From JACRLV01 sp045863555 (GTDB lineage Bacteria > Planctomycetota > Phycisphaerae > UBA1845 > Fen-1342): a DNA stretch of 64,000 bases. Both the position numbers and the translations under genes were made by a program. The DNA lies in assembly GCA_045863555.1 (NCBI GenBank), contig BTUU01000003.1, forward strand, positions 124,001 to 188,000, given 5' to 3'. Positions 51,389-60,137 of the stretch are shown one piece after another (the first letter of the stretch is position 1; every line of letters begins with the position of its first letter). Under the pieces are notes generated by a model that was not told the DNA's origin, did not search any database, and saw nothing but the letters and a program-made list of their open reading frames with translations.

Positions 51389-52525
51389 ATGGGACTCTGG
51401 GATCGCTTCAAGGGTGAGTTGATCGACATCATCGAGTGGCTCGACGCCGGCCACGACGTGATGGTCTACCGTTTCGAACGCCGCGAAAACGAGATTAAGT
51501 ACGGCGCGAAGCTGATCGTTCGCGAGGGGCAGGTCGGCGTCTTCGTCAACGAAGGCAAGCTCGCCGACGTCTTCAAGCCGGGCACGTACACGCTCGAAAC
51601 GAAGAATCTGCCCATCCTTTCGACGCTGCTGGGCTGGAAGTACGGCTTCGAGAGCCCCTTCAAGGCCGAGGTCTACTTCCTCAGCACGCGGCAGTTCGTC
51701 GATCTCAAATGGGGCACGAAGAACCCCGTCATGCTCCGCGACGCCGAGTTCGGCCCGGTGCGTCTCCGCGCCTTCGGCACCTACGCGATGCGCGTGAGCG
51801 ACGGCGCGGCGTTCCTCCGCGAACTCGTCGGCACGAATCCCGACCTGCGCACCGAGGACGTCGCCGACCAGCTTCGCAACATGATCGTTTCCCGCTTCAC
51901 TGACATTCTCGGCGAGAGCCGCATCCCCGTGCTCGACCTGGCCGCGAATTACGACGAGCTGAGCAATTTTCTCACGACGCGGCTCCAGCCGGAGTTCGGC
52001 AAGTTCGGCCTGGAGCTGACGAAGCTGCTCGTCGAGAACGTCTCGCTGCCGCCGGAGGTCGAGGCCGCGCTCGACAAACGCACCAGCATGGGCGTGATCG
52101 GGAATTTGCAGGCGTATACGCAGTTTCAGGCCGCGAACGCGATCGAGGCGGCGGCGAAGAACCCCGGCGGGGGGGCGGCGTCGCAGGGGATGGGTATGGG
52201 CATCGGCTTCGCAATGGGCCAGCAGATGGCCAATGCGATGGGCGGAGCGGCGGGCGGGATGGCGGCGCACGCCCCGGCCGGCTCCTCGGCCGGTCAGGCA
52301 CCGCCGCCGCTGCCGGGCGCGGCCTTGGCATTCTATGTCGCGATCAACAATCAGCAGGCGGGCCCATTTGATGCAGCCGCGCTCGCGCAAAAGATCGGCG
52401 GCGGCCAGGTAACGCGCGACACGCTGGTGTGGAAGGCGGGGATGGCCCAATGGACGAAGGCGGGCGAGGTCGCGGAGATCGCGCCGATGTTCGCCCAAGC
52501 CCCGCCGCCGCTGCCACCGACGTAA
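51389..52525 (+). CDS. SPFH-domain protein (YdjI-like) with C-terminal GYF_2 domain
   Basis: 378 residues; GGAGG lies 8 nt upstream. The N-terminal part (MGLWDRFKGELIDIIEWLDA, VMVYRFERRENEIKYGAKLI, VREGQVGVFVNEGKLADVF, KPGTYTLETKNLPILSTLLG) matches the SPFH-domain/virion-core family. A Gly/Ala/Met-rich linker follows (GMGMGIGFAMGQQMANAMGG), and the C-terminus has a GYF_2 domain (FYVAINNQQAGPFDAAALAQ, TLVWKAGMAQWTKAGEV). Probable membrane-associated scaffold; related genes often neighbour zinc-ribbon proteins. Confidence 0.9.
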   Translation: MGLWDRFKGELIDIIEWLDAGHDVMVYRFERRENEIKYGAKLIVREGQVGVFVNEGKLADVFKPGTYTLETKNLPILSTLLGWKYGFESPFKAEVYFLSTRQFVDLKWGTKNPVMLRDAEFGPVRLRAFGTYAMRVSDGAAFLRELVGTNPDLRTEDVADQLRNMIVSRFTDILGESRIPVLDLAANYDELSNFLTTRLQPEFGKFGLELTKLLVENVSLPPEVEAALDKRTSMGVIGNLQAYTQFQAANAIEAAAKNPGGGAASQGMGMGIGFAMGQQMANAMGGAAGGMAAHAPAGSSAGQAPPPLPGAALAFYVAINNQQAGPFDAAALAQKIGGGQVTRDTLVWKAGMAQWTKAGEVAEIAPMFAQAPPPLPPT

Positions 52526-52634
52526 TAATCGGTTGGGTGGCATGCTTTCGAGGTACTCCGCGTAAGCATGCACCTCCCAAATCGACGTCAATGGGCTTGA
52601 TCAGGGCACTCGATCGCAAGGTCCGAGGACAACC

Positions 52635-52904
52635 GTGACGATTCACATTCCGCTGAGCAGCGACGCCGAGGCCCGCCTGCGCGAGTACGCCGGGGCCGCG
52701 GGCAAGCCGATCTCGGCGGTGATTGCGGAAGCGATCGAGGAGAAGCTGGCCATTATGGAGGACGAGTCCGGAGAACGAGCGGGCCGACCTCGATCGAAGG
52801 AGCAATGGCTCAAGGAATTCCGCGAGTGGATGGATAACCATCGGCCGGTTTCGCACTTCGTCGATGACAGCCGCGAGAGCATCTACAGAGGCCGCGACGA
52901 ATGA
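52635..52904 (+). CDS. Antitoxin-like ribbon-helix-helix/CopG-type protein
   Basis: 89 residues starting at a GTG (GAGGA 5 nt before it): MTIHIPLSSDAEARLREYAG, AAGKPISAVIAEAIEEKLAI, then EFREWMDNHRPVSHFVDDSR. This resembles the DNA-binding and toxin-binding parts of VapB-type antitoxins, including a C-terminal VDDSRESIYRGRDE tail. In VapBC operons the toxin start overlaps the antitoxin stop; here the next gene does so (ATGA), but it encodes a lipoprotein, not a PIN toxin. It may be an orphan antitoxin or a general regulator. Confidence 0.7.
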   Translation: MTIHIPLSSDAEARLREYAGAAGKPISAVIAEAIEEKLAIMEDESGERAGRPRSKEQWLKEFREWMDNHRPVSHFVDDSRESIYRGRDE

Positions 52905-53377
52905 AGGTCCTGAACTTCTCGTTCCGTGATTCCGTTCCGTCGGCTTTTCGTTTTCGCGTCGCCTTTTTTGGGCTGGCGCTTTTTCTTAGCGGTTGTGCCG
53001 CGCCGGCCGCCGACTCGCCCGAGGTAATCGGATACGCCTACCGCGAGTTTACTGAGCATTCATCCGACACAATCGACCGGTGGAGAGGCTGGCGCGTCGG
53101 TAATGATAAACAAGTGCGTCGGATTACCGAGTGGATCGCACGCAATGCGGCGAGCCATCTCGATCGCGAAGTTCGCGGTGCTCGCTACCCCGCGCGGCAT
53201 GTACTCATTATTTTCCGCGCCCATCGCGCGGGCGAATGGTATTGGCTCTACGACGACGAATTCCCGACTCAGCTTCGGGTGCGCCTGAAGGGCGTCATCG
53301 AGGAATGCGCCGACGCTTGGGAGGATTTCACATTCCAAAGCGACATTCCGAGCTTTATGCGGCCCTGGTTCCCGTAG
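52901..53377 (+). CDS. Small hypothetical lipoprotein coupled to antitoxin-like gene
   Basis: 158 residues. Signal peptide with lipobox FFGLALFLSGC (Cys 32). The rest has no recognised motif: EVIGYAYREFTEHSSDTIDR, WRGWRVGNDKQVRRITEWIA, VLIIFRAHRAGEWYWLYDDE. It overlaps the antitoxin-like gene by 4 bp (ATGA), so the two are translationally coupled, which is unusual for an antitoxin and an exported protein. AGAGG lies 8 nt before the start. Confidence 0.6.
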   Translation: MKVLNFSFRDSVPSAFRFRVAFFGLALFLSGCAAPAADSPEVIGYAYREFTEHSSDTIDRWRGWRVGNDKQVRRITEWIARNAASHLDREVRGARYPARHVLIIFRAHRAGEWYWLYDDEFPTQLRVRLKGVIEECADAWEDFTFQSDIPSFMRPWFP

Positions 53378-53397
53378 CTCGGCGCGACAGGATGGTC

Positions 53398-54546
53398 ATG
53401 AACCCTCGTGAACTCCTCACCCGGCTCGTCGCCTTCCCGTCCATCAGCGGCCGCGCGCCGACGGCCATCTTCGACTTCATCGCCGATTTCCTCGGAGATT
53501 CGGGAGCGACAGTCCATCGCTTCCGCGCCCCCGGATCACCGCGTGAAAACATCCTCGCTTCGCGCGGCCCCGATTCGACCGACGGCAGCGGCCTGCTCCT
53601 CAGCGGCCATCTCGACGTCGTCCCTGCCGACGAGCCCGGCTGGCTTTCGCCGCCGTTCGAGCTCACAGAGCGCGGCGGCCGCCTCTACGCCCGCGGGTCT
53701 GCGGACATGAAGGGCTGGGTCGCACTCGCGTGCCACGAATTCGCCCGAATCCGCGACGATGACCTTCGGCACCCCCTGAAGCTGCTCCTGTCCAGCGACG
53801 AGGAAGTCGGCAGCCTCGGCGTGCAGGATTTCGTGCGTCAGGTCGCTGCTGGCGAAACTGGCCTACTCCCGCGCAGCGTCCTCGTCGGCGAACCCACCGC
53901 CGGCCAGATCGTCCGCATGCACAAGGGCCATTTGAAAGGCCGGATCACCGTCGCCGGCAAGCCCGCCCACAGCGGCTTCCCGCACCTCGGCGTCAATGCG
54001 ATCGAGCACGCCGGCGCGATCCTCGCCGCGCTGACCACGCTGACGGCCCAACTCCGCGACGAGCGCGCGGAAACAAGCACGTTCTTCCCCGATTGCCCCT
54101 ACCCCGTGCTTAACCTCGCCACAATCCAGGGCGGATCAGCCGTCAACGTCGTCCCCGAGCGCTGCGTGATCGATTTCGGCTTGCGCCTGCTTCCCGGCCA
54201 ACCGACCGCGCCATTCATCGATCGAATCCGCACGGCAATCGACCGCCTCCCCGAGCCCGTCCGCCGCGCGACGACTCTCGAAATCGTGAATGACAACGTC
54301 CCCATGCTCTGCCGCCCCGACGCCCCGATCCTGAAAATCGTCCGCGGAATCTCCGACGCGCCCGAGCCCGTCGGCGCATCCTACGCCAGCGACGCCGGCT
54401 GGCTCTCGACCCTCGGCCTCGACTGCATCCTCTTCGGCCCCGGCGACATCCGCGACGCCCATCGCGCGAATGAATCGATCGACATCGCCGAATGGACGGC
54501 CGGAGGAAAGACCCTCGCACGGATCATCGACGCGTTTTGCCGCTGA
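53398..54546 (+). CDS. argE: M20-family peptidase, acetylornithine deacetylase-like
   Basis: 382 residues from the ATG at 53398 (AGGA 5 nt upstream). Metal and catalytic motifs of the ArgE/DapE/CPG2 family: GLLLSGHLDVVPADEPGW, GRLYARGSADMKGWVALA, LLSSDEEVGSLGVQDF, VGEPTAGQIVRMHKGHLKG, and IFDPGDIRDAH-like LFGPGDIRDAHRANESIDIA. The dimerisation region includes AHSGFPHLGVNAIEHAGA. ArgE converts N-acetylornithine to ornithine in arginine synthesis; the family has other amidase members, so the assignment is by resemblance. Confidence 0.8.
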   Translation: MNPRELLTRLVAFPSISGRAPTAIFDFIADFLGDSGATVHRFRAPGSPRENILASRGPDSTDGSGLLLSGHLDVVPADEPGWLSPPFELTERGGRLYARGSADMKGWVALACHEFARIRDDDLRHPLKLLLSSDEEVGSLGVQDFVRQVAAGETGLLPRSVLVGEPTAGQIVRMHKGHLKGRITVAGKPAHSGFPHLGVNAIEHAGAILAALTTLTAQLRDERAETSTFFPDCPYPVLNLATIQGGSAVNVVPERCVIDFGLRLLPGQPTAPFIDRIRTAIDRLPEPVRRATTLEIVNDNVPMLCRPDAPILKIVRGISDAPEPVGASYASDAGWLSTLGLDCILFGPGDIRDAHRANESIDIAEWTAGGKTLARIIDAFCR

Positions 54547-54774
54547 TGTTCCTTGGGCATTCGGACCGCGAATTGCCCAAACCCGACGCCCCGTGACCTC
54601 TGAATCCCGCGCACCGCACCGCTCGGCGCCAAAAACCGACAGACCTCGCCAAACCGCATTCCACGGTCGCCCGGTAAGTCGACCCGCGCCAGAATTTCGA
54701 TGATGCTGGAGACCCGCGCCCACGCCATCAGCCCCCGAATGCCCCCGTCATTCCAGATTGCTGGCACGCCTGGT

Positions 54775-55045
54775 TCTGATAACCAAGATGATCATCCCGG
54801 CACACACAGGAAAATGAGCATGATCACCTTCGCCCAGCGTGCTCAAAACGCGGTTCCCAACGTCCTGATAACCAACATTGCCAACCCACCACACACACAG
54901 AAAGAAGTTTGGCAACCTTCGGCCAGCTCGCTCCAAACGCGGTTTCACTCACCGCGAATCCCCGTTCAACGTCCTGATAACTTAGATACCCAGCCCGGCA
55001 CACACAAAAAAAGCAGTTTGGGCGCCTTGGGCGAGAACGCCGGAG
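54775..55045 (-). repeat. Array 1 of covarying hairpin repeats (three units)
   Basis: Three degenerate units read on the minus strand, each with a stem, a loop carrying GTGTGTG and GTTATCAG(GACGTT) downstream. Unit C: left part CCCA/TGGG near 54989-55022; unit B: TTGCCAA/TTGGCAA at 54878-54884 and 54909-54915; unit A: GATGATCA/TGATCACC at 54787-54794 and 54821-54828 (7 of 8). It fills the gap between the M20 peptidase and the DUF3788 gene. Homologous, inverted relative to array 2. Not coding as far as can be seen. Confidence 0.8.
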
Positions 55046-55122
55046 AGGCAGTTTTTATGGGACACGCTGCGGTACACGGTGGTTCGGGAACTGACACCGG
55101 CAAGATCCCGGTCGAATCAGAT

Positions 55123-55542
55123 TCACGTCGCCGCCTTGACGGTCAGCAGCTTAACCACCGTCGCCGCCTGCCTCGCCGAGCGGACCGAAATCCGAACCGC
55201 CCGGCCTTCCGGATAGACCGGCGAGTCGCGGAGCTGTTGAACGATGCCCGCGGGGAGTCCTGCCGTCTCAGCCGCCGCAACGGCCTGTTCGTTGAACGCC
55301 AGCGCTGCGGTGAACGACTTTTCTCGCGGGCTCAGGTAGAGGACGTTGCGTTTCTTATCGCGAAACACGAGCACCCAGCCCGATTTCCCCGCGTAGTGCT
55401 TCCATGTGGGCGCGGCTTTCGGACAGATCTCGGCCGCGGCGCCGACGACCCGCTCCCACGCCGCCGCGGCCGGACCGAGGGCGACAGCGAGTTCGGCGCC
55501 GGTCGGCTGGCGGGCTTTGTCGGTAAATATGGCGTCAGACAT
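55123..55542 (-). CDS. DUF3788-family protein
   Basis: 139 residues starting MSDAIFTDKARQPTGAELAV. DUF3788 landmarks: ALGPAAAAWERVVGAAAEIC, PTWKHYAGKSGWVLVFRDKK, RNVLYLSPREKSFTAALAFN, EQAVAAAETAGLPAGIVQQL. The function of the family is unknown; some relatives are annotated as DNA-binding-like or transcription-associated, without proof. It is on the minus strand, next to array 1, and 64 bp before the TPR gene region. The long upstream frame to 56196 is a shadow of the TPR gene. Confidence 0.8.
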   Translation of the reverse strand: MSDAIFTDKARQPTGAELAVALGPAAAAWERVVGAAAEICPKAAPTWKHYAGKSGWVLVFRDKKRNVLYLSPREKSFTAALAFNEQAVAAAETAGLPAGIVQQLRDSPVYPEGRAVRISVRSARQAATVVKLLTVKAAT

Positions 55543-55606
55543 GACGGGCTCCAGACAGAAATACAGGGACATCTCGCAGCTGCGACGGCATCGACCAGGC
55601 GCGATG

Positions 55607-58330
55607 TCACTCCCCCGGGCGCCCGCTCGGCGCGCTCGCCGGACCGCTCTCGGCCGAGGTCGGTGCGCCGGCCGCCGTGTCCCCGCCGGCGGCCGCGTAG
55701 AGGGCGTCGAACTTCGACTGCCAGCGCTCCCCGCCCATATTCTCGCTCCAGAGGCGCTCTTCGCGAATTGCCTTGGCGACTTCACCGCGGCGTCCCGCCC
55801 GGAATTCGAGCGACAGAAACTCGTAGCGGGCTTCCCAGTACACCTCGGGCTTCTTCGTCCGCAGCTCCGGATCGCGGAGGAGTCTCGACCAGGCCGCCTT
55901 CGCCGCGTCGATGGCCGCCGCGTCGCTCTCATCCCCGAGTCCGGCCGAAAGACACCTTGCAACGAGTTGGAGATAGGCCCCGTTGCGTTCATCGCCTGCA
56001 AGCAGCGCCTCGGCGGCCTTTCGCGCGGCGGCGACGTCCCCGGCGAGGAGCCGCAGGCGCGCGGCCGCGAAGCGAATGCCGTCGAGCTGTCCGGCGCGGG
56101 CAGGGTCGGCCGCGGCCCAGGCTTCGAGCTGTTCGAAAGTCGAGAGCGATTCGGTCGCGAGCTTCCGTGCATCGTCACGTCGATCCTCGGACTCAAGCCG
56201 CTCGACCTCTTCGAGCATTCCGCGGGCGACCGACGCGAGCACGCTGCCGGCCTGTTCGACCGGCACCGCCTTCAGATATTGCTCGACGACGCGGGCCGCC
56301 TCTTCAAACGCGCTTTTGCCGCGATACGCGTTGATCCGCACGGCAAGAACACGGGCCATGAGGTCCGGCTGGGCATAGTCGGTTTCGAATTTCGCGAGCT
56401 TCTCAAGCGCCTCGTCGAATCGCTCCAGCGGCTTGGAAACCAGCAACTCCGCTGCCGAGACGAGGGCGGTCGCCGCCCATTTCCGGATCACCGCCGCGTC
56501 CTTCGCCTTGTCCGCGCGAGTTATCGCGGCCGCGGCGTAATTCCCAAGCGCGTCGGCGAGCTTCGCGGACTCTGCAGCGAGCTTCTCTTCGGCGAGTGTT
56601 GCACGCGACGACTCGAACACGAGCCGCTGCGACATCACGCGGCGGTACTGAGCCTCTTCCCAATGCGCTGATGTCTGGGGGACATTGCCGAACTGCTCGA
56701 TCGCCTCGGCGTAGCGTCCCGCGCCCTGGAGCGCCACCGGAAGCCACCACATCGCCTCGGCGCGTTTCTCATGCTGCGGGAACGACTGAATCAGTGTGAG
56801 GAGCGACGCGGCGAGCCGCCCGTAGTCGTCGGGCTTCTTCGATTCCTCCGCGATGATCGCCCAGAGCTGGTAGGCGAGGCCGGCGGCCTGCGATGAGCGA
56901 GGGTGAGTCTTCATCCCCGCGAGCCTGTCGAAGGCTTCAGCGGCCTCGCGACGGCGGTTGACGGCATACTCGCACGAGCCCATCTCGAACAGGACATCTC
57001 CGAGCAGCGCCGGAGCGATGTCCTTTCGCGCCGCGGCATCCTGCAGCCGAAGCAGGGCCTGACGCTCCTTCTTCGCCGCGATGAGCGAGCGGGCGGAAAA
57101 GAGCAGTTCCGCGGGCGAGAGCGTCCTGGGATCAGCTCCGGCCGGGATGAACTGCGCGACGTAGAGATTCACGAGATCAGGCCACGGACCGCCGCGGCCG
57201 ACCAGCCCGCCGAGTCCCGCGACGCCGGTTTCACGGAGCTTCTCAGCCTGCTTGAGCAGGGCTTCGCGGGCGGGGCTGGACTGGGCGGCAGCCCGCAGCT
57301 TGTCAGCCTGGAGGAAGTAGCTGTAGGCGTCCCAGAGAGCGGCCATGTTGGCGTAGAAGCGTGCGGGAGCCTGTTCCGCAGGGAGCTTCTCGACATCGAG
57401 GGACGTGAGCGCCTTCAGGATCTCGCGCGCCTCATCGAATCGTCCCGCCGCAACCTCGCCCTTGGCATGTTCGAACCGAATCTGCGCCTGGAGCGCGATG
57501 GCCTCCGCGGCTGTGAGCGCCTCGTCGAACTTCCGGTCGGCATCGTCGTGCCGGCCCTGCTCGCGGAGCCCCATCGCCTGGCCGAGCAGGCACCGCGCCC
57601 GAGCGGGGCCTTCAGGGATCTCGTCGAGGAGACTCGCGAACGTCCTCTCTGCCGCCGAGAGGACCGTGATGCGCTGCTCGCGGTTCTTCTCATCGACGAT
57701 GCCGAGGTAGAGCTGGCTCCAGGCCAGGTTGAAGCGGGCGTCGACGCGGGTGCGTTTCACGGCGTCGAAGAGGCCGAGCGCGAGGAGTCGGTCCTCGAGA
57801 TCCTGGGAAGCAGGGTCGCGTTCGCGGAGGCGGCGCGCCAGCGGATCGATATCCGCGACCGCCTTGTCGAAGAGGGCGCGGGCCTGGTTGAGACGCGCCG
57901 CCAGCGCCCTGGTATCGCCTCGTCGGCCGGCCGTCATTTCGAACTCGGAGAGATCAGCTTCGCAGCCGCGGGAGAGGAGCAGCCCGGCGTACTCGGTGCG
58001 GGCGATCGCGGCGGCGATCGGTCGAGCGTCCTTGTCGACGGCGGAGTCCGTGTCGATCGCGCTCAGCCAGCGGTCTAGCCGGCGGGACGCGTTCTCGAAT
58101 TCCGCATCGCGGGTGCGAGCGTCGCGCTGCTTGGCGGCCTTGTTGGCGTGGGCCAGGGCCAGCAGGCGAAGCTGGTCGGTCGATTTCGCGCCCGAAAAGC
58201 GGGATTCGAGAGCTTCGACCATGCCGTCGTTGACCATACGTTCGAGCTCGGCCGCCTGACGGTCGACGGGCTGCGCGAGCGTGGTCATGGTCAGGGCAAT
58301 CGAAACGACAATGGCGGACACGCGATTCAC
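55607..58330 (-). CDS. Large exported TPR-repeat protein
   Basis: 907 residues from a GTG at 58330 (GGAGAG 5 nt upstream). Signal peptide VSAIVVSIALTMTTLAQPV. Helical repeats run throughout (for example RFNLAWSQLYLGIVDEKNRE, ARCLLGQAMGLREQGRHDDA, DRKFDEALTAAEAIALQAQI, LFEMGSCEYAVNRRREAAEA). TPR arrays of this kind scaffold protein complexes; no enzymatic domain is seen. The gene ends 65 bp from DUF3788 and begins 155 bp from the next gene on the same strand. It probably works outside the cytoplasm. Confidence 0.8.
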   Translation of the reverse strand: MNRVSAIVVSIALTMTTLAQPVDRQAAELERMVNDGMVEALESRFSGAKSTDQLRLLALAHANKAAKQRDARTRDAEFENASRRLDRWLSAIDTDSAVDKDARPIAAAIARTEYAGLLLSRGCEADLSEFEMTAGRRGDTRALAARLNQARALFDKAVADIDPLARRLRERDPASQDLEDRLLALGLFDAVKRTRVDARFNLAWSQLYLGIVDEKNREQRITVLSAAERTFASLLDEIPEGPARARCLLGQAMGLREQGRHDDADRKFDEALTAAEAIALQAQIRFEHAKGEVAAGRFDEAREILKALTSLDVEKLPAEQAPARFYANMAALWDAYSYFLQADKLRAAAQSSPAREALLKQAEKLRETGVAGLGGLVGRGGPWPDLVNLYVAQFIPAGADPRTLSPAELLFSARSLIAAKKERQALLRLQDAAARKDIAPALLGDVLFEMGSCEYAVNRRREAAEAFDRLAGMKTHPRSSQAAGLAYQLWAIIAEESKKPDDYGRLAASLLTLIQSFPQHEKRAEAMWWLPVALQGAGRYAEAIEQFGNVPQTSAHWEEAQYRRVMSQRLVFESSRATLAEEKLAAESAKLADALGNYAAAAITRADKAKDAAVIRKWAATALVSAAELLVSKPLERFDEALEKLAKFETDYAQPDLMARVLAVRINAYRGKSAFEEAARVVEQYLKAVPVEQAGSVLASVARGMLEEVERLESEDRRDDARKLATESLSTFEQLEAWAAADPARAGQLDGIRFAAARLRLLAGDVAAARKAAEALLAGDERNGAYLQLVARCLSAGLGDESDAAAIDAAKAAWSRLLRDPELRTKKPEVYWEARYEFLSLEFRAGRRGEVAKAIREERLWSENMGGERWQSKFDALYAAAGGDTAAGAPTSAESGPASAPSGRPGE

Positions 58331-58485
58331 GGGCGCTCTCCGAGCGGCCTCGCCGCGGACTCGGCGGCACGGCCGTCTGAGGAGTTTACGACGGCGCGGA
58401 GCGGATCGGTATTCACCGCATGACTGCTGCTGAGCGCCCGGCAGGTTTGTAAGCCCCCACGACCAAGGGCGGGTGTGCACTGCGT

Positions 58486-59103
58486 CTAGACGTGAACGGC
58501 GGTGTCCTCAGCGAGGCGGCGGAAGATCGACGCCCAGGTCATGCAAACCTCGGGCATCTCGTATTGCAGCAGGTCACCAAGCAAAACGTAGTCGCGCGCT
58601 TCGAATGCGTCGCGGATCTCGCGGAGCCGGGCCGTGAGTTCGTTCAAGTGCGCGGCGAGCGTGCGGCCATCAAACTCCTTCGACGTCCAATCCTGCCCAG
58701 ATAATCGGGAGCATTCGACGATGGTCGTGCGGCAGTTCTGCCAGATCGCGAGGACCTGGCTGAACATTGAAACGGCTTCGCTGGTGCGGCCGGACTGGAG
58801 CGAGTCTGCGACGTCGCGGTGAGCGTCACCGGCGAGGCTGAGATGCTCGGCCATGGTCGCGAGCGCGGACTGAATCAGCGAGGCCACGTCGTCGGAACCG
58901 AGGTCGATCTGGTCGAAAGCACCGGCGGGCTCGTCAAGCCGGTCCGAGAGAGCCTGATCAACCAGCCGCGCGCCGTTGAGAGAGACCTCTACGACGAGGC
59001 GGTTCGCCAGGTGTTCGGCTTTGACGCGATCGAGGATCGTGCGAAGCGTCTCCGAGTCCGCGAATTCGAGGGGCAGACGTCGGCCGTCGAGCGTGACGAT
59101 CAT
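58486..59103 (-). CDS. Conserved-looking hypothetical protein
   Basis: 205 residues with AAGGAG 5 nt before the ATG. Start MIVTLDGRRLPLEFADSETL; a middle region with DLGSDDVASLIQSALATMAE, SLQSGRTSEAVSMFSQVLAI, WQNCRTTIVECSRLSGQDW, and an end with LGDLLQYEMPEVCMTWASIF. Helical after the first 65 residues, soluble. I do not recognise the family; the first part resembles a ubiquitin-like or flagellar-regulator domain only loosely. It diverges from the Mpo1-like gene and may belong with the TPR gene transcript. Confidence 0.7.
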   Translation of the reverse strand: MIVTLDGRRLPLEFADSETLRTILDRVKAEHLANRLVVEVSLNGARLVDQALSDRLDEPAGAFDQIDLGSDDVASLIQSALATMAEHLSLAGDAHRDVADSLQSGRTSEAVSMFSQVLAIWQNCRTTIVECSRLSGQDWTSKEFDGRTLAAHLNELTARLREIRDAFEARDYVLLGDLLQYEMPEVCMTWASIFRRLAEDTAVHV

Positions 59104-59174
59104 GGCGACTCCTTCAACAGGACCTATCGGCGGGCTCCCGCGACTGACTCAAAGCGCTCCGCGTCGGCCGGGAG

Positions 59175-59202
59175 TTGTCAGGCGAGAAACATGCGCTATC
59201 AT
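59175..59202 (+). promoter_or_regulatory. Putative promoter giving a leaderless transcript
   Basis: TTGTCA (59175-59180), 16-nt spacer, TATCAT (59197-59202). The ATG of the Mpo1-like gene is only 8 nt further on (59211). No ribosome site precedes it. Confidence 0.6.
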
Positions 59203-59210
59203 TTCGCCCC

Positions 59211-59531
59211 ATGAAGCGCGGTCAGCCCACGTGGCTCGTCCATTGGCTGGAACGGCACCAGAGCCCGGTGTCGTTCTGGCTCCATGTCGTGGGGATCCCG
59301 CTGGCTGTCGCCGGGGGGCTGCTGGGGCTGTATCAGCTGGCGTGCTGGCAGTGGGAAGTCTGGTATCGGCCGATCGCGATGATCGTCGGCGGCTACGTGC
59401 TTCAGTGGATCGGGCACGTCCATGAAGGAAACGACATGGGTGAGGTGATCCTGCTCAAGAAGTGGGCCGGCAAGCCGTATTGCGCGGTTTCGCCGCGATA
59501 TCAGAAGAAGCTCCCGGCGGCGGACGGCTGA
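59211..59531 (+). CDS. Mpo1-like (DUF962) membrane protein
   Basis: 106 residues starting MKRGQPTWLVHWLERHQSPV. Two membrane helices (VSFWLHVVGIPLAVAGGLLG and IAMIVGGYVLQWIGHV) carry the conserved histidines of DUF962 (WLERHQ; FWLHVVG; GHVHEGND). Yeast Mpo1 is an iron-dependent dioxygenase of 2-hydroxy fatty acids; the bacterial members are not characterised. The gene appears leaderless and sits between divergent and convergent neighbours. The usual family length is about 110-170 residues. Confidence 0.75.
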   Translation: MKRGQPTWLVHWLERHQSPVSFWLHVVGIPLAVAGGLLGLYQLACWQWEVWYRPIAMIVGGYVLQWIGHVHEGNDMGEVILLKKWAGKPYCAVSPRYQKKLPAADG

Positions 59532-59549
59532 GCGGTTCGGTCCCGGCTC

Positions 59550-60062
59550 CTATCTTGATGGACCCGCATCGAGGCCGAGCTGCTTTCGCAGGGCTGCGAC
59601 GACCGGCGCGAACACCCTGGCATTGCTGTCTCCGAGTCCGGCAAGGTGCTCGTGCGCATCGAGCATGAGCTTGAGCTGATCGCGATCGGGGCGGTCGGTC
59701 GTCGGGCAGGGCACGACGACGGTCTGAGGAGGCGCAATCGCGTCGCAGAACTCGAAAAAACCGCAAAGCTGCATCCGGTCCAGGGACGCCCGGCACCGCT
59801 CTGAACAGCCCGCGAGGCGGACGAGGCTGCCCGGGCGACCGATCCGACGCTGCAACCCGAGAAGCCAGCCGGCGAACGTGCTGTCGACCCAGGCGCAGCC
59901 GTCAAGATCGATCGTGACGCGTGCCGCCGCGTGAGCGCCGAGAAACTCGGACACGACGCGGTCGACGGTCGGACAGACGCGCTGCGTGGCGCGGCCGAGA
60001 ACGCTGACGTAGAGGCCGCCGTCGATCTGGCCGACGCGGATTTCGGGCGAATCGGAACCCAT
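59550..60062 (-). CDS. STAS-domain protein
   Basis: 170 residues from the ATG at 60062, which has GGAG 6 nt upstream (an ATG 4 codons earlier has none). A STAS (anti-sigma antagonist-like) domain: IRVGQIDGGLYVSVLGRATQ, AARVTIDLDGCAWVDSTFAG and LLGLQRRIGRPGSLVRLAG. The serine after VD in DGCAWVDSTFAG is the usual phosphorylation site of SpoIIAA-like proteins. A C-terminal ~55-residue tail follows. It could be a partner of a PP2C phosphatase such as 40003-41295, which is inference. Confidence 0.85.
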   Translation of the reverse strand: MGSDSPEIRVGQIDGGLYVSVLGRATQRVCPTVDRVVSEFLGAHAAARVTIDLDGCAWVDSTFAGWLLGLQRRIGRPGSLVRLAGCSERCRASLDRMQLCGFFEFCDAIAPPQTVVVPCPTTDRPDRDQLKLMLDAHEHLAGLGDSNARVFAPVVAALRKQLGLDAGPSR

Positions 60063-60137
60063 CGCATTCTCCATCGGCAGGTCTGCGAGATGCTATCCCC
60101 AAGCGCGCCCGGCCGGGAGGGCTGAATCGCGCGCCGG

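Noticed and set aside
54700..56334. Plus-strand 544-codon frame covering array 1 and part of the TPR gene
   Set aside because: Low-complexity shadow of DUF3788 and the TPR gene, extended by the repeats.
55406..56671. Plus-strand 421-codon frame
   Set aside because: Antisense to the TPR gene, with no motif.
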